DNA of 64,000 bases, taken from the NCBI GenBank assembly GCA_017516825.1, contig JAFXBC010000009.1, positions 27,080-91,079 on the forward strand, given 5' to 3'. The DNA is from Clostridia bacterium (GTDB lineage Bacteria > Bacillota > Clostridia > Oscillospirales > CAG-382). Below are positions 17,019-26,255 of the stretch, in pieces (within the stretch, counting starts at the first letter, position 1; each line of letters opens with the position of its first letter). The position numbers and the translations under genes were made by a program. The notes beneath the pieces were generated by a model. That model did no database searches and was not told the origin of the DNA. It saw only the letters and a program-made list of their open reading frames with translations.

Positions 17019-17047
17019 ATTATACACTTATTTTTATACATTGTCAA
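17019..17047 (-). promoter_or_regulatory. Promoter of the arginine operon
   Basis: Read on the minus strand: -35 TTGACA (17047-17042), 17-base spacer, -10 TATAAT (17024-17019), both perfect consensus. The spacer includes TGTATAAAAATAAGTG, an ARG-box-like sequence, and TGTATGCATTATACA (17012-17026) is a 15-base palindrome over the -10. Both suggest repressor control. Confidence 0.75.
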
Positions 17048-17189
17048 CCGTCAATTTTGAATAAATTAACGTTTTTCAAGCGGGTAACAAGTGCATTTTG
17101 CACAAAAGATCCTCGAAAGTCGGCATATTATAGCATAAACAGATGGTATATGCAAGCCCTTTTTGCATTTTTCTTCCATAAATATATGC

Positions 17190-17220
17190 AAAAAAAGACC
17201 CGCGGGGCTGCCGCAGGTCT
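17190..17220 (-). terminator. Rho-independent terminator of the purO-purH unit
   Basis: On the minus strand AGACCTGCGG pairs with CCGCGGGTCT across CAGCC, followed by TTTTTT (plus coordinates 17196-17220 stem, 17190-17195 U-tract). It lies 10 bases past the stop of the formyltransferase gene. Confidence 0.85.
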
Positions 17221-17229
17221 TTGGTGCTA

Positions 17230-18405
17230 TTAATGGTGGAAGAGGCGCATACCGGTGAAGGCCATGGTCACGCCGTGGCGGTTACAGCACTCGATCACAT
17301 CGCCGTCGCGCTTGGAACCGCCGGGCTCTGCGATGTAGCGAACGCCGCTCTTGCAGGCGCGGTCGATGTTATCGGAGAAGGGGAAGAAAGCGTCGGAGCC
17401 CAGGGCGATATCGGTGATCTGAGACAACCAAGCCGCTTTTTCCTCCTCGGTGAGAGGATCGGGGCGAACGGTGAATACGTTCTGCCAAGCGCCGTCCCGG
17501 AGGACGTCGTCTGCGTCGGTGGCAGAGATATACAGGTCGATGGCGTTGTCACGGTCGGGTCTGCCGATGTCGGAGCGGAAGGGCAGAGACAACACCTTGG
17601 GATGCTTACGCAGGGAGTAGTTGTCTGCCTTGTTGCCTGCCAGACGGGTGCAATGGATACGGGACTGCTGGCCTGCGCCGATACCGATGGCCTGGCCTTG
17701 GTAGGTATAGCACACGGAGTTGGACTGGGTGTACTTCAGAGTGATGAGGGCCACGATCAGATCGCGTACTGCGGATTCGGGGAGATTCTTGTTCTCGGTA
17801 ACGATGTTCTCAAAGAGGGTCTTGTCGATCTTATATTCGTTTCTTCCCTGCTCGAAGGTGATGCCGTAGATCTCACGGGTCTCCAAGGCGGCGGGTACGT
17901 AGGAGGGATCGATCTGAACGATGTTGTAAGCACCCTTGCGCTTGGACTTCAGGATCTCAAGAGCCTTGGGGGTATAGCCGGGGGCGATGACACCGTCGGA
18001 TACCTCCTTCTGGAGGAACAGGGCAGTCTCTTCGTCACAGACGTCGGACAGAGAGACCCAGTCGCCGAAGGAGCTCATGCGGTCTGCACCGCGGGCACGG
18101 ACGTAAGCCGTTGCCAAGGGAGACAGGTCGTAATCGGGAGCAAAGAGCATCTGCTTTTCCACGTCGTTCAAAGGATTGGCCACGGAGGCACCTGCGGGGC
18201 TGACGTGCTTGAAGGAGGTTGCGGCGGGAAGGCCGGTGGCTTCCTTCAGCTCCTTGACCAGCTGCCAGCCGTTGAAGGCATCCATGAAGTTGATGTAGCC
18301 GGGGCGGCCGTTCAACACTTCGATGGGAAGGGCGCCGCCCTTGACGTAGATCTTGGCGGGCTTTTGGTTGGGGTTGACCCCGTATTTCAGTTCCAGTTCG
18401 TTCAT
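17230..18405 (-). CDS. purH: AICAR formyltransferase (PurH C-terminal domain only)
   Basis: Transfers a formyl group to AICAR giving FAICAR in purine synthesis. The 391 residues correspond to the AICARFT part of bifunctional PurH. Recognisable blocks are ELKYGVNPNQKPA, FKHVSPAGA, DPSYVPAALETREIYG, TQSNSVCYTYQGQAIGIGAGQQSRIHCTR (quoted in part: GQAIGIGAGQQSR) and the C-terminal ALGSDAFFPFSDNID. The N-terminal MGS-like IMP cyclohydrolase domain is absent. The missing activity is supplied by the PurO-type gene 14 bases upstream. Start ATG 18405 has AAAGGGA 8 bases upstream. Confidence 0.9.
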   Translation of the reverse strand: MNELELKYGVNPNQKPAKIYVKGGALPIEVLNGRPGYINFMDAFNGWQLVKELKEATGLPAATSFKHVSPAGASVANPLNDVEKQMLFAPDYDLSPLATAYVRARGADRMSSFGDWVSLSDVCDEETALFLQKEVSDGVIAPGYTPKALEILKSKRKGAYNIVQIDPSYVPAALETREIYGITFEQGRNEYKIDKTLFENIVTENKNLPESAVRDLIVALITLKYTQSNSVCYTYQGQAIGIGAGQQSRIHCTRLAGNKADNYSLRKHPKVLSLPFRSDIGRPDRDNAIDLYISATDADDVLRDGAWQNVFTVRPDPLTEEEKAAWLSQITDIALGSDAFFPFSDNIDRACKSGVRYIAEPGGSKRDGDVIECCNRHGVTMAFTGMRLFHH

Positions 18406-18419
18406 TGTGGATCCCTTTC

Positions 18420-19124
18420 TTACTGATTCTTATTGTAGATGAGGGTCTCGGCTTCTCCGCTTTCCAAAGAAATGGACTGTGCAAAGAGGGAGACCTTATT
18501 CTCGGCGTTCAAAGCGTTCCAGACGCCGTCGGCAATGGCCTTCAGGTCGCTGCCCACGCCGAAGGCTACGGGCTCGCCGCAGAAGGAGGGGATGGGGTTG
18601 CCGTCACCCATATACGTATGGATGATGTGACCCACGCCGTTTGCAGGGGTGGCGTACTCGTAGAACATACGGTCGCAACCGTCGCAATAAGGAGATTTCT
18701 TCAAAATGGAGAGCTTGTAGGACATCTCTCCCCCTTCGGTATGGAGGATACCGCTGATACGGGGAGTAAAGTTGGGCGCATCCGGTTCAAACTCGCGGGT
18801 GCGGAGAGCATCGGCAAAGGTCTTCCCTGCCTGCAACGCGTCTCTCACAGTATCGGTCTGGTCGCCGTTGGTGACCACGGTATCGTTCCCCACTTTACGC
18901 ACGGGGGCGTAGATGATGAGAGAAGGATCGGAAAGCTTGGAAGGATCGAAGGCACGGGTACGGATGCCGTCCTCGGTGGTTTCGAAAACACGGTTACGGC
19001 TGTTGACACTCCTGCCCATGATGAAATACAGGATCACAGCCTTACTGCCGTCGGCAGTTTTACCGATGGCAACGCCTCTGCCGGGGTAGGCGTTGGCGGA
19101 AAGGTATTCGTAGATGCTGACCAT
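18420..19124 (-). CDS. purO: IMP cyclohydrolase, archaeal PurO type
   Basis: Closes the ring of FAICAR to IMP. The 234-residue protein matches the PurO family rather than PurH: opening YLSANAYPGRGVAIGK, then YFIMGRSVNSRNRVF and the block TPRISGILHTEG. It sits directly upstream of a formyltransferase-only PurH, completing the last two purine steps as two proteins. ATG 19124 is used; a TTG at 19130, 7 bases from AAGGAG, is an alternative that adds two residues. PurO was described in archaea and homologues occur in some Clostridia. Identification is by motif recall, not search. Confidence 0.8.
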   Translation of the reverse strand: MVSIYEYLSANAYPGRGVAIGKTADGSKAVILYFIMGRSVNSRNRVFETTEDGIRTRAFDPSKLSDPSLIIYAPVRKVGNDTVVTNGDQTDTVRDALQAGKTFADALRTREFEPDAPNFTPRISGILHTEGGEMSYKLSILKKSPYCDGCDRMFYEYATPANGVGHIIHTYMGDGNPIPSFCGEPVAFGVGSDLKAIADGVWNALNAENKVSLFAQSISLESGEAETLIYNKNQ

Positions 19125-19161
19125 ATACAAAAATTTCTCCTTATACTCTTTTTATACTTAG

Positions 19162-19190
19162 AATTTACCATACTTCGACGGGAAAGTCAA
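19162..19190 (-). promoter_or_regulatory. Promoter of purO-purH
   Basis: Minus strand: TTGACT (19190-19185), 17-base spacer, TAAATT (19167-19162). Divergent from the HAD gene promoter. Confidence 0.5.
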
Positions 19191-19208
19191 GAGGTTTTGA
19201 AAAACCCC

Positions 19209-19237
19209 TTGCATTCCCGGGATTTTTTTGTTATAAT
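19209..19237 (+). promoter_or_regulatory. Promoter of the HAD phosphatase gene
   Basis: TTGCAT (19209-19214), 17-base spacer, TATAAT (19232-19237), 28 bases before the HAD start codon. Probably also transcribes queT. Confidence 0.55.
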
Positions 19238-19265
19238 GCTTTCTGCAAAACGGTTGGAGAGCTTT

Positions 19266-19919
19266 ATGAAGTACGATTTTCTTTTGTTTGATATGGACGG
19301 CATGCTGGTGGATACCCGGGAGGGAATCTTGAAGTGTGCCAAGCACGCCCTGAACGCCTTTGGGATCGAAGTGGAGGAGCTTTCCTCCCTGACCAAGTTC
19401 GTCGGTCCTCCTTTGAGTTATTCCTTTATGGAATTTTACGGTTTTTCGGAGGAGGATGCCAAGAAGGCGGTGGCGATCTACCGCGCCCGGTACAGCGAGA
19501 AGGGGCAGTTTGAATGCTACGTCTTCCCCGGTGTGCCGGAAATGCTGGAAGCACTTCTGGACAAGGGATACCGCATCTGCATTGCCACCTCCAAGCTGGA
19601 AAGCTACGCAAAGACCATGCTGGATCGTTTGGGGATCGGAAAGTATTTTGAGCTTGTCATCGGTGCCACTCCCGACGAGACCATCAGCACCAAGGACCAG
19701 GTGATCGAAGAATCCTTGAAGCGGATGGGGATCACCGACAGGCGCAGGGCGTTGATGATCGGCGACAGGAAGCACGACGTTCTGGGGGCAAAAAAGTGCG
19801 GTCTGGATTCCTTTGGGGTCTATATGGGTTGTGCGGAGTCCCTTGAACACGAGACGGCGGGCGCTACCTACATTGCAAGCAGTATCGAAGAACTGAAGAA
19901 CGCTTTGCTTGCCTTTTAA
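19266..19919 (+). CDS. HAD family hydrolase (phosphoglycolate phosphatase-like)
   Basis: 217-residue haloacid dehalogenase superfamily phosphatase. Motif I DMDGMLVDT carries the nucleophile Asp. Note the unusual Met in place of the common Thr/Val (DMDGTL). Motif II is the IATSKLE serine/threonine region, motif III the Lys in ESLKRM, and motif IV MIGDRKHDVLGAK. The helical cap between motifs I and II makes it a subclass I (Gph/PGP-like) enzyme. Substrate unknown. Start ATG 19266 has GGAGA 7 bases upstream. It is followed by the preQ1 riboswitch and queT after 59 bases. Confidence 0.85.
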   Translation: MKYDFLLFDMDGMLVDTREGILKCAKHALNAFGIEVEELSSLTKFVGPPLSYSFMEFYGFSEEDAKKAVAIYRARYSEKGQFECYVFPGVPEMLEALLDKGYRICIATSKLESYAKTMLDRLGIGKYFELVIGATPDETISTKDQVIEESLKRMGITDRRRALMIGDRKHDVLGAKKCGLDSFGVYMGCAESLEHETAGATYIASSIEELKNALLAF

Positions 19920-19925
19920 CCGCAA

Positions 19926-19970
19926 AAAGTGAGTTCGTAACCATCCTCACTTAAAACAAAACTAAGGAGA
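19926..19970 (+). ncRNA. preQ1-I riboswitch controlling queT
   Basis: P1 stem AAGTGAG (19927-19933) pairs perfectly with CTCACTT (19946-19952). The loop TTCGTAACCATC contains GTAACC, as in the Thermoanaerobacter tengcongensis aptamer. The A-rich tail AAAACAAAACTAAGGAG (19953-19969) ends in AAGGAG, which is both the pseudoknot P2 strand and the queT Shine-Dalgarno. This is the compact class I aptamer with translational control: preQ1 binding hides the ribosome binding site. Its gene encodes a QueT-type transporter, the expected target. Confidence 0.88.
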
Positions 19971-19978
19971 AACCTACA

Positions 19979-20494
19979 ATGAAAAAGAACACGAAGCTTC
20001 GTTCGCTCACGGAGGGTGCCATGATCGCCGCCATTTACGGGGTATTGACCCTGGTGTTCTGGCAATTCTCCTCCATGCAGATCCAGGTACGGGTGTCGGA
20101 GGCGTTGTGCATCCTTCCCCTGTTCACTCCTGCGGCGGTGCCCGGGTTGACGGTGGGGTGTTTTCTGGCAAATATGCTGATGGGGAACGTTTGGGATGCC
20201 GTCTTCGGCAGTTTTGCCACTCTGTTGGCGGCAGCAGTGGCTTACAAGCTGAGGGATAAAAGGCCATCCTTTCACTGGCTGGCGCCTTTGGCCTGCGTTG
20301 TGTTCAACGCGCTGATCGTGCCCTTGGTGCTTTACTTCGGATACGGGGTGACCACCTTCGGGAATGAGACGGGTACATGGCTGGTATTGGGGTTACAGGC
20401 GGTTTCCGTAGCCATCGGACAGGTCATTGCCTGCTACGGGCTGGGGATGCCCTTGTACTACCTGCTGAAGCGAACGAGATTGTTCGAGAGATAA
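19979..20494 (+). CDS. queT: QueT family queuosine-precursor transporter
   Basis: 171-residue membrane protein with five or six hydrophobic spans. The family signature is visible: VRVSEALCILPLFTPAAVPGLTVGCFLANM (core: SEALCILPLFTPAAVPGL). Likely S-component-like importer of queuine or preQ1. The preQ1-I aptamer immediately upstream overlaps its ribosome binding site and supports the substrate. ATG 19979 lies 9 bases after AAGGAG. Confidence 0.9.
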   Translation: MKKNTKLRSLTEGAMIAAIYGVLTLVFWQFSSMQIQVRVSEALCILPLFTPAAVPGLTVGCFLANMLMGNVWDAVFGSFATLLAAAVAYKLRDKRPSFHWLAPLACVVFNALIVPLVLYFGYGVTTFGNETGTWLVLGLQAVSVAIGQVIACYGLGMPLYYLLKRTRLFER

Positions 20495-20504
20495 GTGTAT
20501 AACG

Positions 20505-20541
20505 CATAAGGACCTTTCTTTTTTGAAGAAAGGTCCTTATG
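20505..20541 (+). terminator. Long hairpin after queT
   Basis: CATAAGGACCTTTCTT (20505-20520) pairs perfectly with AAGAAAGGTCCTTATG (20526-20541) around TTTTG. No clean U-tract follows. It resembles the hairpins at 32297 and 33566 in arm pattern. Confidence 0.6.
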
Positions 20542-20628
20542 TATCTCCAAAGAAAATCGGTTTTTGAGGAGAGAGTGTATATTTGTGCGGGAACGTTGTT
20601 AGGTAAAGGGATGGCTTGCGTGTCCCGC

Positions 20629-20676
20629 GGGCTCCCTCAGTCGCCATGCGGCGACAGCTCCCTCCCGGAGGGAGCC
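20629..20676. repeat. REP-like palindromic element
   Basis: GGGCTCCCTCAGTCGCC, then GGCGACAGCTCCCTC and GGAGGGAGCC: nested inverted repeats TCGCC/GGCGA and GCTCCCTC/GGAGGGAGC. I recall near-identical 'GCTCCCTCAGTCG...' elements scattered through intergenic regions of gut Clostridia, so this is probably a dispersed chromosomal repeat. Nothing else is evident in the rest of the gap (20542-20705). Confidence 0.6.
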
Positions 20677-20705
20677 TATTTTTGAGAAGAGAGCTGATTC
20701 GCGTA

Positions 20706-21638
20706 TCAAACTCTCGGTGGCCAAAGCTCGGCGGCCAGGTAACAGCGGATGGTGTCCTCCAGCCAGTAGGCGTACTCCGTGCCGGGCGACAGATGCTCCA
20801 GCTCTTTCATTTTCAAATACAGCTCCCTGCCGTCCCCCACGTCGTGCCAGATATCCGCAAAAACGAAGTCGTAGTCCTCTGCGGGCATTTGCGCCTTGGC
20901 GTAGTCGAAGGCATCGGCGCAGATCACCCGGATCTTTTCTTTGTTGGGAAACTGTGGGAGGATGTGTTCTTTGAACAGCTTGATCACGTCGGAACTGCGT
21001 TCCACCACGGTAACGGAGGTGACCTCCTCCTTACGGGAGGTCATGAAGGGAAAGTAGCCAAGACCGAGACCGTATGTGAGCACCTTGCCCTTGGCCTTTA
21101 CCACGGCGGGAAGCGTGGTGATCGTCTCGTTGGGCATCAGGGTCATCCATTCCCTGCCGTTTTCCAGCACGGCGGGATAGCGGTAGGTACGAGAAAAGAA
21201 GCCGATCTGCGGAAGCATCCTGCCGTCGGGGAACACCCGAAAATCGTTGCAGACAAAGGCTTCGCAAGGGGCAAGCTCCATGGTCTTCAGCTCCCATTTC
21301 CCCTGCTTCCCTGCGGGAAAACGGACGGTTTGGTAATAGGGATCGGATTCGAAAATGGAGGGATCAAGCTCCCGCACCATGGGAACGATATATTCGGCGG
21401 TGAACTCCCGCTCGGCGCGGTCCGTTCCCACCTCGCACAGGGCGGCCAGGCATTCGCCGTAGGCACGTTCCCTTGGGAGGTTGCAGGAGGAAGCCACGTC
21501 CTCCAGGGCTTCGGGAGTGATGGCCCTCGGCATGAAATTGAGATACATGCTCATCAGGCTGACGATCCGCCCGTTGCAAAAGCGGGTGTGATCCGAGGGA
21601 ATGCGGTTGCTTCCCGTAAGGCGTTCCAATTCTGTCAT
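20706..21638 (-). CDS. SAM-dependent methyltransferase-fold protein of unknown function
   Basis: 310 residues. The C-terminal half has a class I methyltransferase/spermidine-synthase-like fold: glycine motif VLTYGLGLGYFPF (about 197-209), acidic strand end VTVVERSSDVIKLF, then RVICADAFDYA and DFVFADIWHDVGDG. The N-terminal 150 residues are not recognised, and no methyl-acceptor clue is seen. Start ATG 21638 with TTGGAG 6 bases upstream. It follows guaB on the same strand but beyond a terminator, so expression is probably by read-through or its own weak promoter. Confidence 0.6.
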   Translation of the reverse strand: MTELERLTGSNRIPSDHTRFCNGRIVSLMSMYLNFMPRAITPEALEDVASSCNLPRERAYGECLAALCEVGTDRAEREFTAEYIVPMVRELDPSIFESDPYYQTVRFPAGKQGKWELKTMELAPCEAFVCNDFRVFPDGRMLPQIGFFSRTYRYPAVLENGREWMTLMPNETITTLPAVVKAKGKVLTYGLGLGYFPFMTSRKEEVTSVTVVERSSDVIKLFKEHILPQFPNKEKIRVICADAFDYAKAQMPAEDYDFVFADIWHDVGDGRELYLKMKELEHLSPGTEYAYWLEDTIRCYLAAELWPPRV

Positions 21639-21657
21639 AAAGAACTCCAAGTAAAAC

Positions 21658-21681
21658 GACTGCCCGTTTTGAGGGGCAGTC
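21658..21681 (-). terminator. Terminator of guaB
   Basis: GACTGCCC (21658-21665) pairs with GGGCAGTC (21674-21681). On the minus strand GTTTTACTT follows. Confidence 0.7.
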
Positions 21682-21691
21682 GTGTTTTCGT

Positions 21692-23649
<1,958 letters not shown>

Positions 23650-23699
23650 ACTTTCTTTCCCCTTTCCGTTTTGAATTTATCCGAGAGATTATTTTGTCT

Positions 23700-23728
23700 A
23701 TTGTAGCATATTTTTTCGGCGTTGTCAA
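23700..23728 (-). promoter_or_regulatory. Promoter of the guaB unit
   Basis: Minus strand: TTGACA (23728-23723), 17-base spacer, TACAAT (23705-23700). The leader is only about 45 bases, with no purine riboswitch visible. Confidence 0.7.
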
Positions 23729-23831
23729 TTATATTTTTCGTATCACGAGAGTATAATATTTTCAAGCCCGAGGAGGGTTCTGTTTACATTTTGCACAAAG
23801 GATGGCTATCAGGGAAAGGAGAGGCCCGGAA

Positions 23832-24641
23832 ATGCTTTTCGTGATCACATATTTTTCCAGAAAGATCAGAGCGCATCACCTGGACGCCTATGCCGCGCAA
23901 GCGGCGTTTTTCCTGTTGTTTTCCACAGTGCCGCTGCTTTTGCTGGGAGTATCTCTGTTCCGACTGTTTTCTTTTTCGGCGGAAGGGCTCTCCCCGGGAT
24001 GGAAGGGCTTTTTCCCGGAATCGGTAACGGCACTTCTGGAAGGGGTACTTGCGGAGGTACCGGGGACGGAGGATTCCATGTTTACCTCCGTATCGGCGTT
24101 GACCCTGCTGTGGTCCGCCTCCAAAAGCGTTTACTACCTGATGGGAGGCTTGAACTCCGTTTTCGAGGTGAAGGAGGAGCGGGGCTTTTTGAAGGTGCGT
24201 TTGCTTGCCATGCTGTACACCCTGGCGTTGATCCTGGCGGTGGCGGGAGCGCTTGTGCTGATGGTGTTCGGCGGAGGCTTATCGGAGCGGCTCGGAGATT
24301 GCTTTCCAAAGTTTCAATCTCTCATGAAGTTTCTTTCCGCTTTTCGCTATCTCATCGGGATCCTGTTTCTCACCGGGGTCTTTACGGCGGTGTACACGGT
24401 GTTACCCGACAGAAGGGCCTCGGCAGGGAGCCAGCTTCCCGGTGCTTTGGTGGCTTCGGTGGGGTGGATGCTGTTCTCTCTGTTGTTCGCTCTCTACGTG
24501 GACAGGTTTGCCAACTACGATACCCTTTACGGCAGTCTCTCCGCCATCGTGGTGTTTATGCTCTGGCTGTACGTTTGTATGTATATTCTACTGATAGGTG
24601 GCGAGATCAATCTCCTGGCAGGGCGGGTTAAGAAGCTGTAA
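23832..24641 (+). CDS. YihY/BrkB family membrane protein
   Basis: 269-residue polytopic membrane protein with about six spans. The family marks are HHLDAYAAQAAFFLLFSTVPLLLLG (in part) at the N-terminus and the C-terminal DTLYGSLSAIVVFMLWLYVCMYILLIGGEIN (core YGSLSAIVVFMLWLY). The family was once called ribonuclease BN; its true role is unclear, possibly transport. ATG 23832 has AAAGGAG 10 bases upstream; an upstream ATG at 23802 lacks a usable site. It stands alone between two promoters. Confidence 0.85.
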   Translation: MLFVITYFSRKIRAHHLDAYAAQAAFFLLFSTVPLLLLGVSLFRLFSFSAEGLSPGWKGFFPESVTALLEGVLAEVPGTEDSMFTSVSALTLLWSASKSVYYLMGGLNSVFEVKEERGFLKVRLLAMLYTLALILAVAGALVLMVFGGGLSERLGDCFPKFQSLMKFLSAFRYLIGILFLTGVFTAVYTVLPDRRASAGSQLPGALVASVGWMLFSLLFALYVDRFANYDTLYGSLSAIVVFMLWLYVCMYILLIGGEINLLAGRVKKL

Positions 24642-24691
24642 AGAAGAGGATGTCCCGGGTGTAAAAGTTTTGTGGATTTTCCTTTTTGGTA

Positions 24692-24720
24692 TTGACTTCA
24701 CGGGTCATTTTAGATATAAT
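24692..24720 (+). promoter_or_regulatory. Promoter of the MBOAT-DHHW-FkbH-ACP-hydrogenase unit
   Basis: TTGACT (24692-24697), 17-base spacer, TATAAT (24715-24720), 53 bases before the MBOAT start. Confidence 0.7.
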
Positions 24721-24772
24721 AAACTGAATAATCTTTTGGACGTTTTTTGCAGTTATCGGAGGCTGATGATAT

Positions 24773-26236
24773 ATGAATTTTGCGGAGATCCCCTTCCTAT
24801 TCGTTTTCTTCCCGCTGTGCGTGGGATTCTATCTGTTCACCAAGCAGGTCCGCTATCGGAACGCCGTTTTGCTGGCGTTTTCCCTGATCTTTTACGCCTG
24901 GGGCGAGCCGCTAAAGCTGGTGCTTTTGCTTCTCAGCGCCATAGTGAACTTCTTGCTGGCCAGATCCATTGCCGCAAACCGCGAAAATAAGCTTGCGAAG
25001 ACGTCGCTTGTCGTTTCGCTGGTCTTCAACATCGGGATGCTGGGCGTATTCAAGTACACCGACTTCCTGACGGGAAACCTGAACAGCCTTTTGGGACTTA
25101 ACATCCCTGCGGCCAACATCGTGTTGCCCTTGGGCATCAGCTTCTACACCTTCCAGATCATGTCCTACGTCATTGACGTTTACTGGGACAAAGTGGCGGT
25201 GCAGAAGGATTTCTCCAAGCTGCTTTTGTACATTTCTCTGTTCCCCCAGCTGGTGGCGGGCCCCATCGTAAGATACTCCACCATTGCCGAGGAGATCGAT
25301 AACCGCAGAACCACGCTGACGGATCTTACCGACGGTCTTTGCCGTATGATCCTGGGCCTTGCCAAGAAGGTGATCCTGGCCAATCAGCTTTCCTTGCTGG
25401 CTCAGACCTATCTGACGGATACTGCGGGGACAAGCTCCGTAGTAGCCACCTGGGTGGGACTTATCGCTTACTCCATGCAGGTCTATTTCGACTTCTCCGG
25501 CTACTCCGACATGGCCATCGGTATGGGCCGTATCTTCGGCTTCCACTTTGACGAGAACTTCAACTATCCCTTTATGTGCCGCTCTATTCAGGAGTTCTGG
25601 CAGAGATGGCACATCTCCCTGGGTAGCTTCTTCCGCGACTATCTGCTGTATCTTCCCATTTTCGGCAAAAGACGTCAGGTGCTTTCCCTGTTCCTGGTTT
25701 GATTTACCACCGGTCTTTGGCACGGTGCAAGCTGGAACTTCATCGCATGGGGCTTGTACTTCGGCATCTTCATCTTCATTGAGCAGAAGCTTGGCAAAAA
25801 GCGGCTGAAGAAGATCCCCTCGGTGGTGATGCATATCTACAACAAGATGGTCATCTTCATCGGCTTCGGTATCTTCTATCACGACAACTGTCCCACCGTG
25901 GGCTCCTTCTTCTCCACCATGGGCAGATTCCTGAGCAACCTGTTCGGCTTCTCCGGCAACGGGTTCTTCCGTGCAGAGGAGTTCACCGCGGGGCCCTACA
26001 ACGAGTCGGTGCTGTCTTCCGTTTATTTGATGAAATATATCTGGATCTTCTTGATCTCCGTGGTCATATGCTTCCCCGTTCTCAGATGGGCGAAGGAAAA
26101 GATCCGCACCTGCAGCATCCCCGTCCGTGCCGCGGCGCAATTGGCTTCCGCCCTGGTTTGCGTGGGGCTTCTGGTGATCTGCATGATCCTGTTGGTATCC
26201 TCCAACAACAATCCGTTCTTGTATTTCCGCTTCTGA
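24773..26236 (+). pseudogene. MBOAT family O-acyltransferase interrupted by one in-frame TGA
   Basis: A full-length membrane-bound O-acyltransferase (AlgI/DltB-like, 487 codons) except that codon 310 (25700-25702) is TGA. Reading through gives LFLV-stop-FTTGLWHGASWNF; relatives have Trp at this place (LVWFxTGLWHG), so a single TGG to TGA change explains it. Upstream, PFLFVFFPLCVGFYLF, ISFYTFQIMSYVIDVY and QVYFDFSGYSDMAIGMG are intact. Downstream the frame continues cleanly for 177 codons. The catalytic His317 lies after the stop, so the truncated 309-residue product should be inactive. UGA is an ordinary stop elsewhere in the window. Either a fresh nonsense mutation, a sequencing error or read-through. 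Confidence 0.85.
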
Positions 26237-26255
26237 TATTTCGAGGTATTGATCC

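Noticed and set aside
23729..23757. Promoter for the YihY/BrkB gene using TATAAT at 23752-23757
   Set aside because: The -10 is good, but no acceptable -35 hexamer lies 16-18 bases upstream, so it was not listed as a feature.
25700..25702. UGA recoded as tryptophan or selenocysteine
   Set aside because: Several genes in the window end in TGA in tight overlaps (topB, argH, the FkbH-like gene), Trp is encoded by TGG throughout, and no SECIS-like context was apparent. A point mutation is simpler.
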